Below are positions 39,196 to 47,936 of a stretch of DNA of 60,222 bases, piece by piece. A program made the position numbers and the translations under genes. Positions within the stretch are counted from its first letter, which is position 1. Each line of letters begins with the position of its first letter. The DNA comes from Geobacter sp. OR-1 (GTDB lineage Bacteria; Desulfobacterota; Desulfuromonadia; Geobacterales; DSM-12255), in assembly GCF_000813145.1 (NCBI RefSeq), contig NZ_BAZF01000024.1, positions 1-60,222 on the forward strand, given 5' to 3'. The notes under the pieces are model-generated. The model saw nothing but the letters and a program-made list of their open reading frames with translations, made no database searches and had not been told where the DNA came from.

Positions 39196-40266
39196 ATGGC
39201 AATGACAATTGAAAGAAAGGTCGGACTCTTCTTTGTCATATCTATCGTCGTGCTGGGTGTAATGATTGAGACCGGCGAGAAGTGGAACCCGTTTAACAGG
39301 AAGGTCCCGTACAAGACCTTTCTCGGCAGCGTGACCGGCCTGAAAGTGGGGGACCCTGTGAAGCTGGTAGGGGTCGATGTCGGCAAGATCAAGCATGTTG
39401 CCGTTCTGACCGACAAGGTGCAGATAGATTTTGAGGTTGAGCCCGGCACTCGCATCAAGACCGACACCGTTGCCGGACTCAGGCTCACCAATCTTCTCGG
39501 CGGCCAGTTCCTGGGACTTTCTCTCGGGTCTCCAAATGCGCCGCTGCTGGAACCGGGCGGGACCGTCATTGGCAAGGACGTTGCCAACATCGACATCATT
39601 GTTGACAACGTAAGTGATCTGACCAAGGACGCCAAGATCCTGATCACGGAATTGAACAAGAACCAGAATGAGGTTATGCACAAGATTGCCGCCATTCTGG
39701 ATGACAATCGGGGCAATCTCAGGAACAGTATCGCCAATCTTAACAGCATTACCCAAAAGTTCGACCGTGGGGACGGCTCCCTGGCCATGTTGTTGAACGA
39801 CAAGGCGCTTTACAACAATGCCAACGATGCCATTGTCAGCATCAGGAGCGTTACCACCAAGATCGACAAAGGGGAAGGGACCATCGGCAAGCTCGTTAAC
39901 GACGATGCCCTGTACGCGGATGCCCGTAAAGCAATCAAAGGCCTGAATGACGGCGTGAACGAAATGACCGGCGGCTTCAAGGAGATCAAGGAGGTTGCCG
40001 GTAAGATCAATCGCGGCGAAGGTACCCTGGGCAAGCTGGTGAATGAAGATGTCCTGTACTCTGACCTGAAGGACGCTTCCCGCAATATCAAGGATATAAC
40101 CGACAAGATCAATCGCGGCGAGGGGACCATCGGCAAGCTGGTGAATGAAGACAAGCTTTACAAGGATGCCACCGCCACCTTGAAAAAGACTGAAAAGGCG
40201 ATGGAGGGGCTGGGGGATAGCGGGCCGATATCCGTGCTCGGCAGTATCGTCGGCACTCTGTTTTAG
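39196..40266 (+). CDS. mlaD: MlaD/MCE-domain lipid-binding protein with GEGT-GKLVN repeats
   Basis: 356 aa. One N-terminal helix (residues ~7-24) anchors it; the MCE domain (about 37-115, 'VTGLKVGDPVKLVGVDVGKI') forms the hexameric lipid ring. The C-terminal half is predicted helical and carries four copies of a ~40-60-residue motif: FDRGDGSLAMLLNDKALY, IDKGEGTIGKLVNDDALY, INRGEGTLGKLVNEDVLY and INRGEGTIGKLVNEDKLY. These may form a periplasmic tube or needle that bridges to the outer membrane. AAAGGAA precedes the ATG. Confidence 0.94.
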   Translation: MAMTIERKVGLFFVISIVVLGVMIETGEKWNPFNRKVPYKTFLGSVTGLKVGDPVKLVGVDVGKIKHVAVLTDKVQIDFEVEPGTRIKTDTVAGLRLTNLLGGQFLGLSLGSPNAPLLEPGGTVIGKDVANIDIIVDNVSDLTKDAKILITELNKNQNEVMHKIAAILDDNRGNLRNSIANLNSITQKFDRGDGSLAMLLNDKALYNNANDAIVSIRSVTTKIDKGEGTIGKLVNDDALYADARKAIKGLNDGVNEMTGGFKEIKEVAGKINRGEGTLGKLVNEDVLYSDLKDASRNIKDITDKINRGEGTIGKLVNEDKLYKDATATLKKTEKAMEGLGDSGPISVLGSIVGTLF

Positions 40267-40405
40267 GGCGCGCGGCTTTTTGCCCTATCTGCTTAAGTCT
40301 TTGGCTTCGCTTGAGCGGAGTGGCTCTGACACGCCTCTGCGCACTCCTTTGACAGCCTTGATATTGCTAAAAAATTCACGTTCCTTTAAGAGAAAAAATA
40401 TAAAT

Positions 40406-40433
40406 ATGGCGCGGTAAATCGCGTCATTTTTTT
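40406..40433 (+). terminator. Terminator-like hairpin 11 bp before the carotenoid gene
   Basis: ATGGCGCG-GTAAAT-CGCGTCAT (one G-T pair), then T7. It may end the mlaE-mlaD transcript. Being so close to the next ATG at 40445, it could also attenuate that gene. Confidence 0.7.
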
Positions 40434-40444
40434 GTGGGGATATC

Positions 40445-41314
40445 ATGATGGAAGATGTACTGAAAATAGCAGCAGGCACGTTCACCATGCGGCCCTATGT
40501 ATTTGCCTTTTTCGCCGCTTATCTCTTTGCCGCTGTTCCGCATATCGGCTGGAAAAAGGTCGGGCTGTTCACGGTCGTCGGTTACCTAATCGCCTTTGCC
40601 TCAGAATATTCGTCCATCAACAACGGTTTTCCTTATGGCTGGTACTACTACATCGACGCCACGAAAGACCGGGAACTCTGGATTGCCGGCGTTCCGTTTT
40701 TCGATTCCCTCTCCTATGTCTTTCTGGCTTACTGCAGCTATGCCACCGCTCTTTTCATCATCTCACCTCTTCGCGGATGGCGCTGGAACCTTGTCACCCT
40801 GGAAACCGGTGCCATCCGCCGCTCTTTTGCCGCACTGTTGCTAGGTTCGCTCCTGCAGGTCTTTCTCGATATCATCATTGACCCTGTTGCGCTTCAGGGG
40901 AGCCGCTGGTTTCTGGGGCAGATATACGGCTACAAGGAGGCGGGTATCCATTACGGGGTACCGTTGTCGAACTACCTTGGGTGGTGGCTGGTCGGGTTCA
41001 TCATGATTCTGGCGCTCCAGATCGTTGACCGCTCTGTCGGAAAAAATGTCGAACACGCCAAAGGGGTTGCCAATCTGCCGTTTCGGGCGCTGGTCGGACC
41101 GCTCCTCTATATTTCGGTGGTCGTTTTCAACCTCACGGTCACCTTTCTGATCGGTGAGCGCCAGATGGCTCTCACCGGGATCTTTACCTACATCCTCCCG
41201 GTTGCGATTGTCGCCACCCTGGCCATCCGCCGGACCAACCGCTACACCAAGGAAGAACTGGCTGAACACCTGCGGGATTTCCCCGGCTCAACGGCAGGCG
41301 GACGCCGGGGGTGA
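40445..41314 (+). CDS. CruF-like carotenoid biosynthesis membrane protein (DUF422)
   Basis: 289 aa with about eight membrane helices. 'GWKKVGLFTVVGYLIAFASE', 'NGFPYGWYYYIDATKD' and 'LLGSLLQVFLDIIIDPVALQ' match the DUF422 family, which includes the carotenoid hydratase CruF and bisanhydrobacterioruberin hydratase. The reaction in this organism is not shown by sequence, and no other carotenoid gene lies nearby. Start ATG 40445 (a second ATG follows at 40448), with GGGGA upstream. It converges with the next gene 1 bp away. Confidence 0.82.
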   Translation: MMEDVLKIAAGTFTMRPYVFAFFAAYLFAAVPHIGWKKVGLFTVVGYLIAFASEYSSINNGFPYGWYYYIDATKDRELWIAGVPFFDSLSYVFLAYCSYATALFIISPLRGWRWNLVTLETGAIRRSFAALLLGSLLQVFLDIIIDPVALQGSRWFLGQIYGYKEAGIHYGVPLSNYLGWWLVGFIMILALQIVDRSVGKNVEHAKGVANLPFRALVGPLLYISVVVFNLTVTFLIGERQMALTGIFTYILPVAIVATLAIRRTNRYTKEELAEHLRDFPGSTAGGRRG

Positions 41315-41315
41315 T

Positions 41316-42068
41316 TCATCCAACGGGGTGCAGTAGCTTGGCAATTGCCCCTGCCAGGTTTTCCCCGGCCTTTTTGGAGTTGCGGGCCAGCCGCACCAGC
41401 TGCGGCATGATCCACGGTTTCTTCGCAATGGTAAGCATTACCCGCCATGTTTGCAGGTTCAGGTTTTTATCGCAAAACTCGTCAAGGCTGAAACTCAGCT
41501 CATCGTCGAAACTGTCGCTGATCGAGCGGATGGCTGTCAAAGGGATCAAGTGGCTATTAGCGACCTGGGCCACTGCCGAGGTCTCCATCTCGACCACCGC
41601 TTTCCTGATGCCTGTCGGCAGGAGCCCGGCAATCTCCTTTTTTGAGGTAATCTTTCGCGTGGTAACGAATGCCGCGCCAATAACGGGAATGCCACAAGTT
41701 TCCCTGACCTCTGGGCATGATCCGGGACTATCGCCGTTCAGCCCATGTTGCTCGCTGAACAGCCGGCCATGGAGAAAGAGCAGCCGTTCTGCGCAAACAA
41801 CGTCTCCAACGCTCAGATCCGGGGTTAGCGAGCCGGCAAAACCGAAGTTTACGATCCTGTCCGGCCTGGCCGTATCTATGAGCAGCCGAGTGGCGGCAGC
41901 GGCATTGTCCGGTCCCATTCCCGACTCGACCAAGCAGATGGATTGTCCCCAGGCATCCAGCCGATATATGTGATGTCCCCCGACCTTTTCCCGGCTTAAG
42001 ACCTTAACCTGCCGGAGCAATGGCCGAATCTCTTCCTGCATGGCGGCAATAAGGCCGATACGTTGCAC
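41316..42068 (-). CDS. Phosphorylase-superfamily protein, MTA/SAH nucleosidase-like
   Basis: 250 aa of the PNP/UDP phosphorylase fold. 'IGLIAAMQEEIRPLL' at the N-terminus, 'SGMGPDNAAAATRLLI', 'IVNFGFAGSLTPDLSVGDVV', and the catalytic region 'VVEMETSAVAQVA' and 'RSISDSFDDE' match MTA/SAH nucleosidase, with Glu in MET and Asp in ISD. The C-terminal ~40 residues are extra. It could cleave methylthioadenosine and S-adenosylhomocysteine, or be a relative such as futalosine or hopanoid-associated HpnG. Confidence 0.8.
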   Translation of the reverse strand: MQRIGLIAAMQEEIRPLLRQVKVLSREKVGGHHIYRLDAWGQSICLVESGMGPDNAAAATRLLIDTARPDRIVNFGFAGSLTPDLSVGDVVCAERLLFLHGRLFSEQHGLNGDSPGSCPEVRETCGIPVIGAAFVTTRKITSKKEIAGLLPTGIRKAVVEMETSAVAQVANSHLIPLTAIRSISDSFDDELSFSLDEFCDKNLNLQTWRVMLTIAKKPWIMPQLVRLARNSKKAGENLAGAIAKLLHPVG

Positions 42069-42139
42069 CCGAGACTCCTTTCATCATCCTTCCGTTACTC
42101 TAGCAGACCCTCTTGGCGTCGGCAATCGTTCCCTGCTTT

Positions 42140-42168
42140 TTGTCAGGATTGCGCTATTCTCTTAAGAT
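42140..42168 (+). promoter_or_regulatory. Predicted sigma-70 promoter of the CHASE4 gene
   Basis: TTGTCA (42140-42145), a 17-bp spacer and TAAGAT (42163-42168), ~58 bp before the ATG at 42227. Confidence 0.6.
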
Positions 42169-42226
42169 GTTTTTACTTTTGGCGATATGAATATCTAACC
42201 TGAATTGGCCATTATCCGGAGGGCGA

Positions 42227-43444
42227 ATGACACTGCGCCTCAAGGCATTATTGTTGATTGTGCTGATCTTGTCTGCACTCGCCATAGTATTGTACAAATC
42301 CTGCGATACCGTTATGAGGACGAGTTTCAGCGGGCTGGAGCAAAAAGAGGTGCAGGAAAGCCTGCTTCGAGTCAAGAATATTCTCCAGGGTGACTTGGTG
42401 ATGCTAGGGAGTCAGGTGGGCGATTGGGCATCATGGGATGATGCATATGAATTTGTCGAAAACGGTAACCAGAATTTTATTAACAAAAATATCCTGCCGG
42501 CCAGTTTTGTCGAGATCAAAGCGAATCTCATTCTATTCGTGCACAATTCCGGCAAGATAGTCTATGAAGGGTGGTTCGACCGGAACACCAACGAGATATC
42601 CGGTGGTAAGGTGAGCTTGCACGGTCATCTGGGACCGGAAAGCAGGCTGCTTAACCTCAGCTATCCATCCAGCATCGTCACCGGGATTATCAATCTCCCC
42701 GAAGGGCCGCTCATGGTGGCTGCCCGACCCATTGTCACAACAAAACGGGATGCCCCGATTCGAGGCACGCTTATCATGGGGCGCTTTATCGACAACATGG
42801 AAATCGACCGTCTTTCCAAAGACGCCAGACTCTCGTTCAATGTGTACCGTCTGGGAGACCCTTATCTTGCTCCGGAACTGGCAACGATTCAGAATGAACT
42901 GAATGCCGGGAGAGCCTCTTTACTGATCAAGAGGTCCGGTGAGAATGATCTGGCCGTTTACGATTACCTGAACGATTTGTACGCCAAGCCGTCATTTATC
43001 ATCAAGGCCGTTATCCCACGTCAAGTCATGAAAGAGGGGGAACGGCTCATCGGCTCGCTCCGCCTTGTCATCATTGCCGGTGTGGCTATTGCGGGGATAT
43101 TGCTGGCTCTGGCATTGTCAATCTTCTGTTTTCCACGCCCAGTCCCGGTTGATCAACGGGTTGTCCCTGATGACTGGAGCGCCGGGAACGATCTTGACGA
43201 ACCTGTTCTCATCGCAACCGCCAACCAGGAGGAAGCAACGTATGAAGAGGAGAGAGAGACGGACAATCCGGATGAACCGGACGTTTCCGCCTCTGCTGGT
43301 ACCGATTCCGATGCGGGCGACACGGATGAGTCCGTCAGTGTAACCGACGAGACTCCAGATCCCGGCAAATCAATTGAGCAAGAGCCCGGCGCCGAATCCT
43401 CCGACCCAACAGATCTGCAACCCCCGCCTGCAAAATTAGCTTGA
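42227..43444 (+). CDS. CHASE4 sensor membrane protein with no output domain
   Basis: 405 aa. Helix 1 at about residues 5-24, a periplasmic CHASE4 domain at about 45-230 ('GDWASWDDAYEFVENGNQNF', 'NLILFVHNSGKIVYEG', 'RGTLIMGRFID'), and helix 2 at about 283-303. The cytoplasmic tail of ~100 residues is acidic and low-complexity (repeated E, D, S, P) and contains no HAMP, kinase, GGDEF, EAL or methyl-accepting domain. CHASE4 is normally fused to such outputs. CGGAGGGCGA lies before the ATG. Confidence 0.85.
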   Translation: MTLRLKALLLIVLILSALAIVLYKSCDTVMRTSFSGLEQKEVQESLLRVKNILQGDLVMLGSQVGDWASWDDAYEFVENGNQNFINKNILPASFVEIKANLILFVHNSGKIVYEGWFDRNTNEISGGKVSLHGHLGPESRLLNLSYPSSIVTGIINLPEGPLMVAARPIVTTKRDAPIRGTLIMGRFIDNMEIDRLSKDARLSFNVYRLGDPYLAPELATIQNELNAGRASLLIKRSGENDLAVYDYLNDLYAKPSFIIKAVIPRQVMKEGERLIGSLRLVIIAGVAIAGILLALALSIFCFPRPVPVDQRVVPDDWSAGNDLDEPVLIATANQEEATYEEERETDNPDEPDVSASAGTDSDAGDTDESVSVTDETPDPGKSIEQEPGAESSDPTDLQPPPAKLA

Positions 43445-43530
43445 CATGTAACAAGTTATTCGCCTATATTCAATCCCTTACGAGTGGGCTATCTGCGCCC
43501 GGAGTCCGGCTGTTGGCGGTTCCAGGGTGT

Positions 43531-43547
43531 AAACCCGCATGGGGTTT
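43531..43547 (+). promoter_or_regulatory. Hairpin over the ffh ribosome-binding region
   Basis: AAACCC-GCATG-GGGTTT lies 2 bp before the ffh ATG at 43550. The G-rich arm is the only Shine-Dalgarno-like sequence, so folding would hide it. This may be translational control or chance. Confidence 0.45.
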
Positions 43548-43549
43548 GA

Positions 43550-44905
43550 ATGTTAGAGAATCTGTCCGACAAACTGGAACTGGTCTTTAAAAAGCTTCGC
43601 GGCCAGGGAGTGATGACCGAAGAGAATATCAAGGAGGCACTGCGCGAGGTGCGCCTCGTTCTCCTTGAGGCAGATGTCAACTTCAAGGTTGTCAAGGAGT
43701 TTATCGAAAAGGTTCGCGTTCGTGCCGTGGGGACGCAGGTTCTTCAGAGTCTTACCCCCGGACAGCAGGTGGTCAAGATTGTCCACGACGAGCTGGTCTC
43801 TCTCATGGGGGGGGACGAGGACAACAGTCTCGATCTGGCTGCAAAGCCTCCGGTTTCGATAATGATGGTCGGGCTTCAAGGAGCGGGGAAAACGACCTCA
43901 TGCGGCAAGCTCGCCCGGCACCTGAAGGCAAAAAGGCGCAATCCGCTCCTGGTGCCGGCTGACGTTTACCGGCCCGCAGCTATCGAACAGCTCAAGACGC
44001 TCGGCCGGCAGCTGGGGGTTGAGACCTATGATTCCAGTAGCGACCAGGACCCGGTGGCAATCTGCTCCGATGCCCTGAAGTATGCCGAGCTCAACGGTTT
44101 TGATACCGTTATTCTCGATACTGCCGGTCGTCATCAGATCGACGACTTTCTGATGAATGAACTGGTCCGGATCAGGGATGAGGTGCAGCCGCGCGAGATC
44201 CTGTTTGTTGCCGACGCCATGACCGGTCAGGAAGCGGTCAATGTGGCCACCGGGTTCAATGAGAGGCTGGAAATTTCCGGTGTCGTGCTGACAAAGCTGG
44301 ACGGCGATGCCAAAGGCGGGGCCGCCCTCTCCATAAAGGCAGTCTGTGGCAAGCCGGTCAAGTTTGTGGGTTTGGGCGAAAAGCTCGACGCCCTTGAGGT
44401 GTTTCACGCCGATCGCCTGGTGTCGAGGATTCTCGGCATGGGCGATGTGCTGACCCTGGTCGAAAAGGCGCAGTCGGTCTTTGATGATAAGGAGGCGGCC
44501 CGTCTTCAGCAGAAATTCAAGAAGAACCAGTTTGATCTGGAGGATTTCAAGAATCAGCTCCAGCAGATCAAGAAAATGGGTTCGCTTGACTCCATCATGG
44601 GTATGATCCCTGGTATGGGAAAAATGATGAAGCAACTCGGCGATGCCCAGCCGAGCGAGCGCGAGATGAAAAGAGTGGAGGCAATCATCGACTCCATGAC
44701 CAGAGAAGAGCGGTCCAACCATGCCATCATCAATGGCAGCCGTAGGATACGCATTGCCAACGGGAGCGGCACCACGGTTCAGGAAGTGAACCAGCTTCTC
44801 AAGCGGTTCTCCGAGGCGCAGAAAGTGATGAAGCAATTACAGAAGCTCGGCCCAAAGGGGCTTATGAGAGGCATGGGCGGTATGCGCAACATGCTTCCCT
44901 TTTAA
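43550..44905 (+). CDS. ffh: Signal recognition particle protein Ffh (SRP54)
   Basis: 451 aa. It binds signal peptides of nascent membrane proteins and 4.5S RNA, and docks to FtsY as a GTPase. N domain at 1-90, G domain with '[15 protein letters not shown]', '[10 protein letters not shown]' and '[12 protein letters not shown]', and a Met-rich M domain from about 325 ('[15 protein letters not shown]', '[14 protein letters not shown]'). It begins the rpsP-khpA-rimM-trmD-rplS run, as in many bacteria. Confidence 0.97.
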   Translation: MLENLSDKLELVFKKLRGQGVMTEENIKEALREVRLVLLEADVNFKVVKEFIEKVRVRAVGTQVLQSLTPGQQVVKIVHDELVSLMGGDEDNSLDLAAKPPVSIMMVGLQGAGKTTSCGKLARHLKAKRRNPLLVPADVYRPAAIEQLKTLGRQLGVETYDSSSDQDPVAICSDALKYAELNGFDTVILDTAGRHQIDDFLMNELVRIRDEVQPREILFVADAMTGQEAVNVATGFNERLEISGVVLTKLDGDAKGGAALSIKAVCGKPVKFVGLGEKLDALEVFHADRLVSRILGMGDVLTLVEKAQSVFDDKEAARLQQKFKKNQFDLEDFKNQLQQIKKMGSLDSIMGMIPGMGKMMKQLGDAQPSEREMKRVEAIIDSMTREERSNHAIINGSRRIRIANGSGTTVQEVNQLLKRFSEAQKVMKQLQKLGPKGLMRGMGGMRNMLPF

Positions 44906-44954
44906 ACAACATAATTTACAAATCGACTCAAAGTCGACATCAGGAGGAGTGCAA

Positions 44955-45224
44955 ATGGCAGTAAAGATCAGATTGGCTCGTGGCGGCGCAAAGAAGAAAC
45001 CTTTTTACCAGATTATCGTCACCGACGAGCGTAGCAGGAGGGATGGCCGCTTTATTGAGAACGTCGGCACCTATGATCCGAACCATAACCCTGCTTTGGT
45101 GAAAATCGAGGAGGATAAGGCTCTGGAATGGCTTAATAATGGCGCGCAGCCTACCAATACTGTCAAGCAGATGCTGAAAACTACCGGTATCTGGGCCAAG
45201 TTTGCTGCCAAAACTGCAGCATAG
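44955..45224 (+). CDS. rpsP: 30S ribosomal protein S16
   Basis: 89 aa from ATG 44955 ([20 protein letters not shown]), set by AGGAGGAG five bases upstream. '[18 protein letters not shown]' is the S16 signature. An early small-subunit assembly protein. The 193-bp gap that follows holds no other gene. Confidence 0.97.
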   Translation: MAVKIRLARGGAKKKPFYQIIVTDERSRRDGRFIENVGTYDPNHNPALVKIEEDKALEWLNNGAQPTNTVKQMLKTTGIWAKFAAKTAA

Positions 45225-45417
45225 GCTGGGTTTCAGCCCGGATTACATGGTCTGATCATACGAAAATGCATTCAATGGGGATGCGATCCGGCGAAGGAGT
45301 GACGCAACCAGTCCTCTATTGCACCATGTCTGGATTTCATGACGATAACGCAGACTTTTGAATGCTGTTTATTTGTCCCGGCCCGCCGGAAATCCCACAC
45401 CCACAGAGGAAACCGAC

Positions 45418-45648
45418 ATGAGACAGCTCGTAGAGACCATCGCGAAGGCACTTGTTGACGATCCAAACCAGGTCAGAACCAGCGAAGAGTTTGAAGAGGA
45501 TACGCTGGTCATCAAGCTGACGGTAGCCAAAGAGGATATGGGCAGGATCATCGGCAAGGAAGGACGGACCGCCAAAGCAGTAAGGACCTTGCTCAATGCA
45601 GTTTCGACCAAGGACAACAAAAAGGCGATTCTCAAGATTGTCGAGTGA
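45418..45648 (+). CDS. khpA: KH-domain RNA-binding protein KhpA
   Basis: 76 aa from ATG 45418 with AGAGGA upstream; the frame opens at 45358 but family members start MRQLVE-like here. A single KH domain with the GxxG loop 'IIGKEGRTAKAVRTLL'. KhpA, with KhpB in other bacteria, binds many RNAs and affects cell division and sRNA control. Its place between rpsP and rimM is conserved. The stop overlaps the rimM start. Confidence 0.94.
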   Translation: MRQLVETIAKALVDDPNQVRTSEEFEEDTLVIKLTVAKEDMGRIIGKEGRTAKAVRTLLNAVSTKDNKKAILKIVE

Positions 45649-46169
45649 TGGAGTTGTCTGACGATCTGGTTCTTCTGGGTAAGGTAACCGGAACCCATGG
45701 GATCAGGGGCGAGTTGCGGATTTCCTGTTATTCAGGGGATTGCGGCACTCTGATGGGGTTGCGCACCTTTCATTTGCGAGGAGTGCGCGGCGATCTGCTC
45801 GAAGCGGAAATAGCTTCCGCGAGGCCCCAAGGGGGTAGGGCAGTTGTTAAGCTTAAAAATTTCGACAGCATCAACGATGTGACTCATCTGATCGGCCGCG
45901 AACTGGTGATCCGTCGTGACCAGCTACCCGAGACCGAGGAAGGCGAGTACTACTGGCACGACCTGATCGGGTTGACGGTTATCAGCGATGATGGCCTTGA
46001 ACTCGGGACGCTGGCGGAAATATTCGATACCGGCAGCAATGATGTATATGTTGTCAGAAATGGAGAGCGGGAGTATCTGATTCCTGCCCTTGAAGACGTA
46101 GTAAGGGAGATTGACCTGACTGGCCGCATTATGAGGGTCACTCCTCTCGAAGGGCTTCTCGATCTATGA
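45645..46169 (+). CDS. rimM: Ribosome maturation factor RimM
   Basis: 174 aa from GTG 45645, or 173 from ATG 45648. It binds S19 and helps mature the 30S head. The N-terminal domain has '[20 protein letters not shown]' and the C-terminal PRC-barrel '[16 protein letters not shown]' and '[16 protein letters not shown]'. It overlaps khpA upstream and trmD downstream (ATGA). Confidence 0.96.
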   Translation: MMELSDDLVLLGKVTGTHGIRGELRISCYSGDCGTLMGLRTFHLRGVRGDLLEAEIASARPQGGRAVVKLKNFDSINDVTHLIGRELVIRRDQLPETEEGEYYWHDLIGLTVISDDGLELGTLAEIFDTGSNDVYVVRNGEREYLIPALEDVVREIDLTGRIMRVTPLEGLLDL

Positions 46170-46906
46170 AATTTGATCTGTTGACGCTCTTCCCCGACAT
46201 GATTGCCGGCCCGCTGAGCAATAGCATAATCGGCAGGGGGATCGAGCGCGGCCTGATCGAGCTGAATCTATGGAATATCCGTGATTATGCCGTTGACCGC
46301 CACCGCACTGTCGATGATTCTCCCTATGGCGGTGGCGCCGGTATGGTCATGAAGGTCGAGCCGCTGTACTCCTGCATCGAGGCGGTCAAGGCCGAGCGCC
46401 CCGATGCAAGGGTGATCCTGACCTCACCCCGCGGGGTCCCGTTCAGCCAGGAGATGGCGCAGGAACTTGCCGGATTGACGGAGCTGATCATTGTCTGCGG
46501 CCGCTACGAAGGGGTTGATGAAAGGGTCACCGAGCTCTGCATCGACCAGGAGGTTTCGATCGGCGATTTTGTCCTGACCGGCGGCGAGCTGGCTGCCATG
46601 GTCGTTGTGGACGCTGTCGGCCGCTTGTTGCCAGGCGTTCTCGGTTGCGATGATTCGGCCCTGGATGAATCGTTCTCCGATGGTCTGCTGGAGTATCCGC
46701 AGTATACCCGGCCGCCTGAGTTTCACGGCTTGACGGTTCCGGAAGTGCTGCTATCCGGGAATCATGCCGAAATTGCCAAGTGGCGCCGTCAGCAGGCTAT
46801 CCTGAGGACCGCCGCCGCCCGGCCCGAGCTGCTCGCCAACGTGCAGCTCACCCCAGCAGAACGGAAGCTGGCCGACCATGCCCTGGAGACGCGGCATGTG
46901 CATTGA
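46166..46906 (+). CDS. trmD: tRNA (guanine-N1)-methyltransferase
   Basis: 246 aa SPOUT enzyme that makes m1G37 and prevents +1 slippage. '[11 protein letters not shown]' at the N-terminus, '[14 protein letters not shown]', the knot motif '[14 protein letters not shown]' and '[17 protein letters not shown]' are intact. The 3' end overlaps the next methyltransferase. Confidence 0.97.
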   Translation: MKFDLLTLFPDMIAGPLSNSIIGRGIERGLIELNLWNIRDYAVDRHRTVDDSPYGGGAGMVMKVEPLYSCIEAVKAERPDARVILTSPRGVPFSQEMAQELAGLTELIIVCGRYEGVDERVTELCIDQEVSIGDFVLTGGELAAMVVVDAVGRLLPGVLGCDDSALDESFSDGLLEYPQYTRPPEFHGLTVPEVLLSGNHAEIAKWRRQQAILRTAAARPELLANVQLTPAERKLADHALETRHVH

Positions 46907-47474
46907 AACCGTCCCTGCTGCCAGGGTGGCCGTAGCGCTGCTGCATCATCCGGTCTATGACAAGCACCGCCAGGTGGTGACAACAGCGGTCACGAACCTT
47001 GATCTGCACGACATTGCGCGGGCAGCGAAGACCTTCGGGTTGTGCCGTTATTTTGTAGTCACTCCGGTTGCGGATCAGCAGGCCCTTGCCGAGAGAATAC
47101 GCGCCCATTGGCTCGGCGGGTGGGGCGCCGGATACAACCCCAAGCGCAAAGAGGCGTTGGAACTGCTGCAGGTGGTGCCGGGCCTGAATGATGCCATTGC
47201 GGAGATGACCGAGACCTTCGGCACTCGTCCCCTGATTGCCGTAACCGGCGCCAAGGGGCGGCCCAACTCGGTAACTGCTCAGGAGTTGAGAGGTAAACTC
47301 GAAAGTTTGGCATCCCCGCTGCTGCTCCTTTTTGGAACGGGGTGGGGGATGACGGAAGAGGTTTTTGATCAGGCAGATTTTGTACTGGAACCGATCAGCG
47401 GGAACAGCGAATATAATCATCTTTCGGTCAGGTCGGCTGTGTCGATATATCTGGACCGGCTTTTCGGAAGATGA
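46896..47474 (+). CDS. SPOUT-like RNA methyltransferase (Methyltrn_RNA_4-type)
   Basis: 192 aa from ATG 46896, overlapping the trmD stop by 11 bp (an ATG at 46878 is the alternative). '[20 protein letters not shown]', '[19 protein letters not shown]', '[13 protein letters not shown]' and '[15 protein letters not shown]' followed by '[18 protein letters not shown]' match the SAM-dependent RNA methyltransferase family PF09936; the C-terminus has the SPOUT knot pattern. The target RNA is unknown. Position next to trmD suggests tRNA. Confidence 0.85.
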   Translation: MCIETVPAARVAVALLHHPVYDKHRQVVTTAVTNLDLHDIARAAKTFGLCRYFVVTPVADQQALAERIRAHWLGGWGAGYNPKRKEALELLQVVPGLNDAIAEMTETFGTRPLIAVTGAKGRPNSVTAQELRGKLESLASPLLLLFGTGWGMTEEVFDQADFVLEPISGNSEYNHLSVRSAVSIYLDRLFGR

Positions 47475-47532
47475 GAACTGAACAACAACCGGATATCAAA
47501 TCAGAACTATTAATAGAGGAGGAAGTACAGAG

Positions 47533-47889
47533 ATGAACAGAATCGATTACATGGAAATGGAACAGATGAAGAAGAACGTGGTCCCCTTCAAGCCGGGCGA
47601 CACGGTCAAGGTGCAAGTCAAGATCGTTGAAGGCGACAAGAGCCGTATCCAGGCTTTTCAGGGTGTCGTCATCTGCCGTCAGAACGGTGGTATCCGCGAG
47701 TCTTTCACGGTAAGGAAGATCTCCAACGGCGTCGGCGTCGAAAGGGTGTTCCCGATTCATTCCCCGTCGATCGAAGCGATCGAAGTAGTGACCCGCGGCC
47801 AGGTCCGTCGCGCCAAGCTTTACTATCTGCGCAAGCTCCGCGGCAAGGCTGCCAGGATTCGCGAGAAGAAGTACGTCGCAGGTCAATAG
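47533..47889 (+). CDS. rplS: 50S ribosomal protein L19
   Basis: 118 aa, family length. '[20 protein letters not shown]', '[20 protein letters not shown]' and '[18 protein letters not shown]' are diagnostic. L19 sits at the subunit interface. GAGGAGGAAG precedes the ATG; a terminator follows. Confidence 0.98.
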   Translation: MNRIDYMEMEQMKKNVVPFKPGDTVKVQVKIVEGDKSRIQAFQGVVICRQNGGIRESFTVRKISNGVGVERVFPIHSPSIEAIEVVTRGQVRRAKLYYLRKLRGKAARIREKKYVAGQ

Positions 47890-47899
47890 GCTATGCAAG

Positions 47900-47922
47900 A
47901 GCCCCGGTAACCGGGGCTTTTT
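47900..47922 (+). terminator. Rho-independent terminator after rplS
   Basis: AGCCCCGG-TAA-CCGGGGCT, then T5. The tight 3-nt loop makes it strong. rnhB starts 15 bp later. Confidence 0.88.
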
Positions 47923-47936
47923 CATTTGGGGGCCGG

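Noticed and set aside
38271-39803. 510-codon open frame on the minus strand opposite mlaE and mlaD
   Set aside because: Antisense to two clear coding genes, with low-complexity composition and no recognisable domain; a shadow frame.
43898-44836. 312-codon minus-strand frame opposite ffh
   Set aside because: Shadow of the SRP GTPase; His/Leu-rich with no family match.
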